NCBI GenBank assembly: GCA_965240325.2
Contig: OZ251238.1
Span: 372,001 to 436,000, forward strand
Source of the DNA: Rebecca billardiae RCC1528
Taxonomy: Eukaryota; Haptophyta
Direction of reading: 5' to 3'
Length of the DNA stretch: 64,000 nucleotides
Under the pieces are notes generated by a model. The model saw nothing but the letters and a program-made list of their open reading frames with translations, did no database searches and had not been told where the DNA came from. Each line of letters starts with the position of its first letter. The first letter of the stretch is position 1. Below, piece after piece: positions 62,256 through 64,000 of the stretch. Position numbers and translations under genes: made by a program.

Positions 62256-63590
62256 ATGGCGGACGATGGTGGCGGCGGACGTTGCTCGCCCCGGCTGCCA
62301 GCCGAGGCGAGCGCGCTTCTGTGCACATTCGCGGACTACGTCGGCCTGTCAATGCTCACACCCGCCTTGCCCTTCTTCCTCGCCGAGCTGGGCGTCGTCG
62401 ACGTCGAGCTCTGGGTCGGCGCCGTACTGAGCGCGCAGTATTTGGCAGTTGTGATCTTCAATCCGATCTGGGGGATGGTGGCGGATCGTTTCGGCGCGCA
62501 GCGTGCGCTGCTGGGCGCAATGGTCGGAGACACGCTCTTCTTCGGCCTGACGGCCGTTGCCACGGTCCCCGGCGCGCTCGTCGCCGTGCGCTTTCTCGCA
62601 GGTGGCTGCTCGCCGCTCGTGCCTGCGCTGTCGCTCATCTTCAGCGTGCTCACGCCCGAGAAGACCGCGCAGGGCATCGGGCGCTACTCGCTCGCGATCT
62701 GCGGTGGATACGTGATAGGCGCTTCGACTGTCGGCGCGCTCTACCGCGCCGTGGGCTTCGCCGGCCTGCAGCTCACGTCCGCGGCCGTCGCGGCCATCGC
62801 GGCCGTGTACACGGCGCTGAGCCCTCATGGCAAGAAGCCTCTGGGACAAGAAGCGCAAGTGTCCGGCGTGCGCACGGCGCTGCGCTCGCGCCACTTCGCC
62901 GTGTACGCGGCGACGCAGTTCTTCGTCGGCTGGTGCATGAACATGGCGTTCGCGGTGGTCACGATCGCGCTGCGCGGCGAGTTTGGCTGGAGCGTGGCGG
63001 AGGTGGGCTACTGTTTTCTTGGCATTGCGGCCGTGCTCGCCGTGCAGTTCAGTTACGCAGTGCCGGCGCTGGTGGGGCGGCTGGGGATCGAGCGCGTGAT
63101 CGCGCTGGCTCTCACCGGGCTGTGCGCGCCGAGCGCCGTGCTCGCATCGCCCGCGCGTACGCACAGCGGGCTGGTGCTGTGCGCGATCGTCCTGTTCCAC
63201 TTTGTGGCCTTCACCGCCCTGCAGCTGCCCGCCACCGGGCGCGCGCGTGTGATCGCCTCGCGGTACACGCAGAACGGCACGGGCGCCATCACCGGCGTCG
63301 GCCGCACCTTCTTCGCGCTTGGCCAGGCGCTGAGCCCCGCGGCGAGCCTTGCGCTGTACGCGCTTGTCAGCCCGGCCGCACCGTGGCTGGTCAACCTCGC
63401 GCTCATCGCCACGCTCGCCGCGATGCACATTGCGACCGGCGTGTGGCCGGGAGAGCTGCGCGCGCAACTGCCGCCCCGGACGCACGCGGATGCCGACCAG
63501 CCCGGCGGGGCGTCCACGGCCGGCATCGATGACGGGGATGCAGCGGTCCAAGCCCCGCCCGCGGCCACCAAGAGCAGTGCTGGTGGCTGA
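62256..63590 (+). CDS. Major facilitator superfamily transporter
   Basis: 444 residues, single exon, about twelve hydrophobic helices. MFS motif A-like loop: GMVADRFGAQRALLGAMVGD between helices 2 and 3. Other helices: LPFFLAELGVVDVELWVGAV, YLAVVIFNPIWGMV, LAICGGYVIGASTVGALY, GYCFLGIAAVLAVQFSYAVP, LVNLALIATLAAMHIATGVW. The central loop is short (PHGKKPLGQEAQVSGVRTA). Substrate cannot be inferred; overall layout is like drug/proton antiporters (DHA1 type). The C-terminal tail is hydrophilic. Divergent from the ferredoxin-like gene across only 98 bp. Confidence 0.88.
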   Translation: MADDGGGGRCSPRLPAEASALLCTFADYVGLSMLTPALPFFLAELGVVDVELWVGAVLSAQYLAVVIFNPIWGMVADRFGAQRALLGAMVGDTLFFGLTAVATVPGALVAVRFLAGGCSPLVPALSLIFSVLTPEKTAQGIGRYSLAICGGYVIGASTVGALYRAVGFAGLQLTSAAVAAIAAVYTALSPHGKKPLGQEAQVSGVRTALRSRHFAVYAATQFFVGWCMNMAFAVVTIALRGEFGWSVAEVGYCFLGIAAVLAVQFSYAVPALVGRLGIERVIALALTGLCAPSAVLASPARTHSGLVLCAIVLFHFVAFTALQLPATGRARVIASRYTQNGTGAITGVGRTFFALGQALSPAASLALYALVSPAAPWLVNLALIATLAAMHIATGVWPGELRAQLPPRTHADADQPGGASTAGIDDGDAAVQAPPAATKSSAGG

Positions 63591-64000
63591 TGCTGAGGCG
63601 CAGGACGGTGGGTAGGTCTGGTCGGGCGATGCTGAGAGTGAGGCGCAGGACGCAGTCATCACTATGACTGAATCACTATCAGGTAGCCCGGTAGGTACCT
63701 TGACTAGCTAGGTTAAGGGTATTCGGACATATTACTCATCGATCCGCATAGTCGTAATGTCGATTATAATACGCCGATATTATTATTATTATAAATAATA
63801 TATATATATATATATATTAACGACGTGGTATGCAACGGGCAGGCGTCAGAGTCAGCAAGCTGTAGCAGCAGATCGAGCAGCAGAGACAAACACCAGGATC
63901 AGCGCTCCTCGCCGTCGTCCCCCCCTCATAGTCGCCCATCACTCCATCGCCGAGCGGAAGCTCGACGCACCGTCTGGCGTCGACGCGCACGCGCCACCGC
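63591..64000. other. Intergenic, AT-rich microsatellite
   Basis: (TATT)n then (TA)n near 63778-63818, followed by TTAACGACGTGG and sequence resembling about 25329-25370. Direct duplication TGATGCTGAG...GAGGCGCAGGACG near 63590-63650. No gene. Confidence 0.5.

Overview
This is a nuclear segment of a GC-rich eukaryotic microalga; a haptophyte is my best guess, made from sequence character alone. The evidence is split genes with short GC-rich spliceosomal introns (about 100-220 bp, most starting GTGCG), proteins that look plastid-targeted (a thylakoid-lumen cyclophilin, a PDZ-ferredoxin and a thioredoxin-like ferredoxin), a motile-cilium subunit, and an FkbH-type polyketide-synthase-associated domain. 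A pelagophyte or another GC-rich alga is not excluded. I saw no rRNA, tRNA, CRISPR array or virus genes.

Layout. 1-12.6 kb: partial FkbH-like HAD gene, HD-domain protein, RWD-like coiled-coil protein, an inverted-repeat-bounded relic (3.7-5.0 kb), EamA transporter, opine dehydrogenase, a foldback element, plastid PDZ-ferredoxin and a ciliary IQ-motif (DRC-like) protein. 12.7-22.5 kb: a second foldback element, then a head-to-head pair of voltage-gated-type channel genes, both with non-canonical selectivity filters, and an unrecognised protein. 22.5-36.4 kb: almost gene-free and repeat-dominated. It holds a 1.5 kb foldback, an AT-rich mini-element, a ~210-bp tandem repeat, and a 224-bp GC-rich satellite (15 units). 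Two insertions, each with terminal inverted repeats and a target-site duplication, cut that satellite. 36.4-46 kb: lumenal CYP38-type isomerase, secreted methyltransferase-like protein, a third foldback (same 1105-bp family as the second), a gentisate-dioxygenase-like bicupin, a 433-bp element with 9-bp duplications, and an SPPKSTRRL-repeat protein. 46-64 kb: a 5-exon gene joining a degenerate myosin head to a CEP164-type WW region and three PDZ domains, then membrane and secreted proteins, EBP1/PA2G4, thioredoxin-like ferredoxin and an MFS transporter.

Organisation. Fourteen of about 22 genes form seven head-to-head pairs separated by 85-558 bp, so shared bidirectional promoters are likely. 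Fourteen introns could be placed from frame and homology, and 11 start GTGCG. Many long open frames on the opposite strand, and within the satellite, are by-products of high GC and were left out. Product names rest on motif recognition by eye; no database search was possible.
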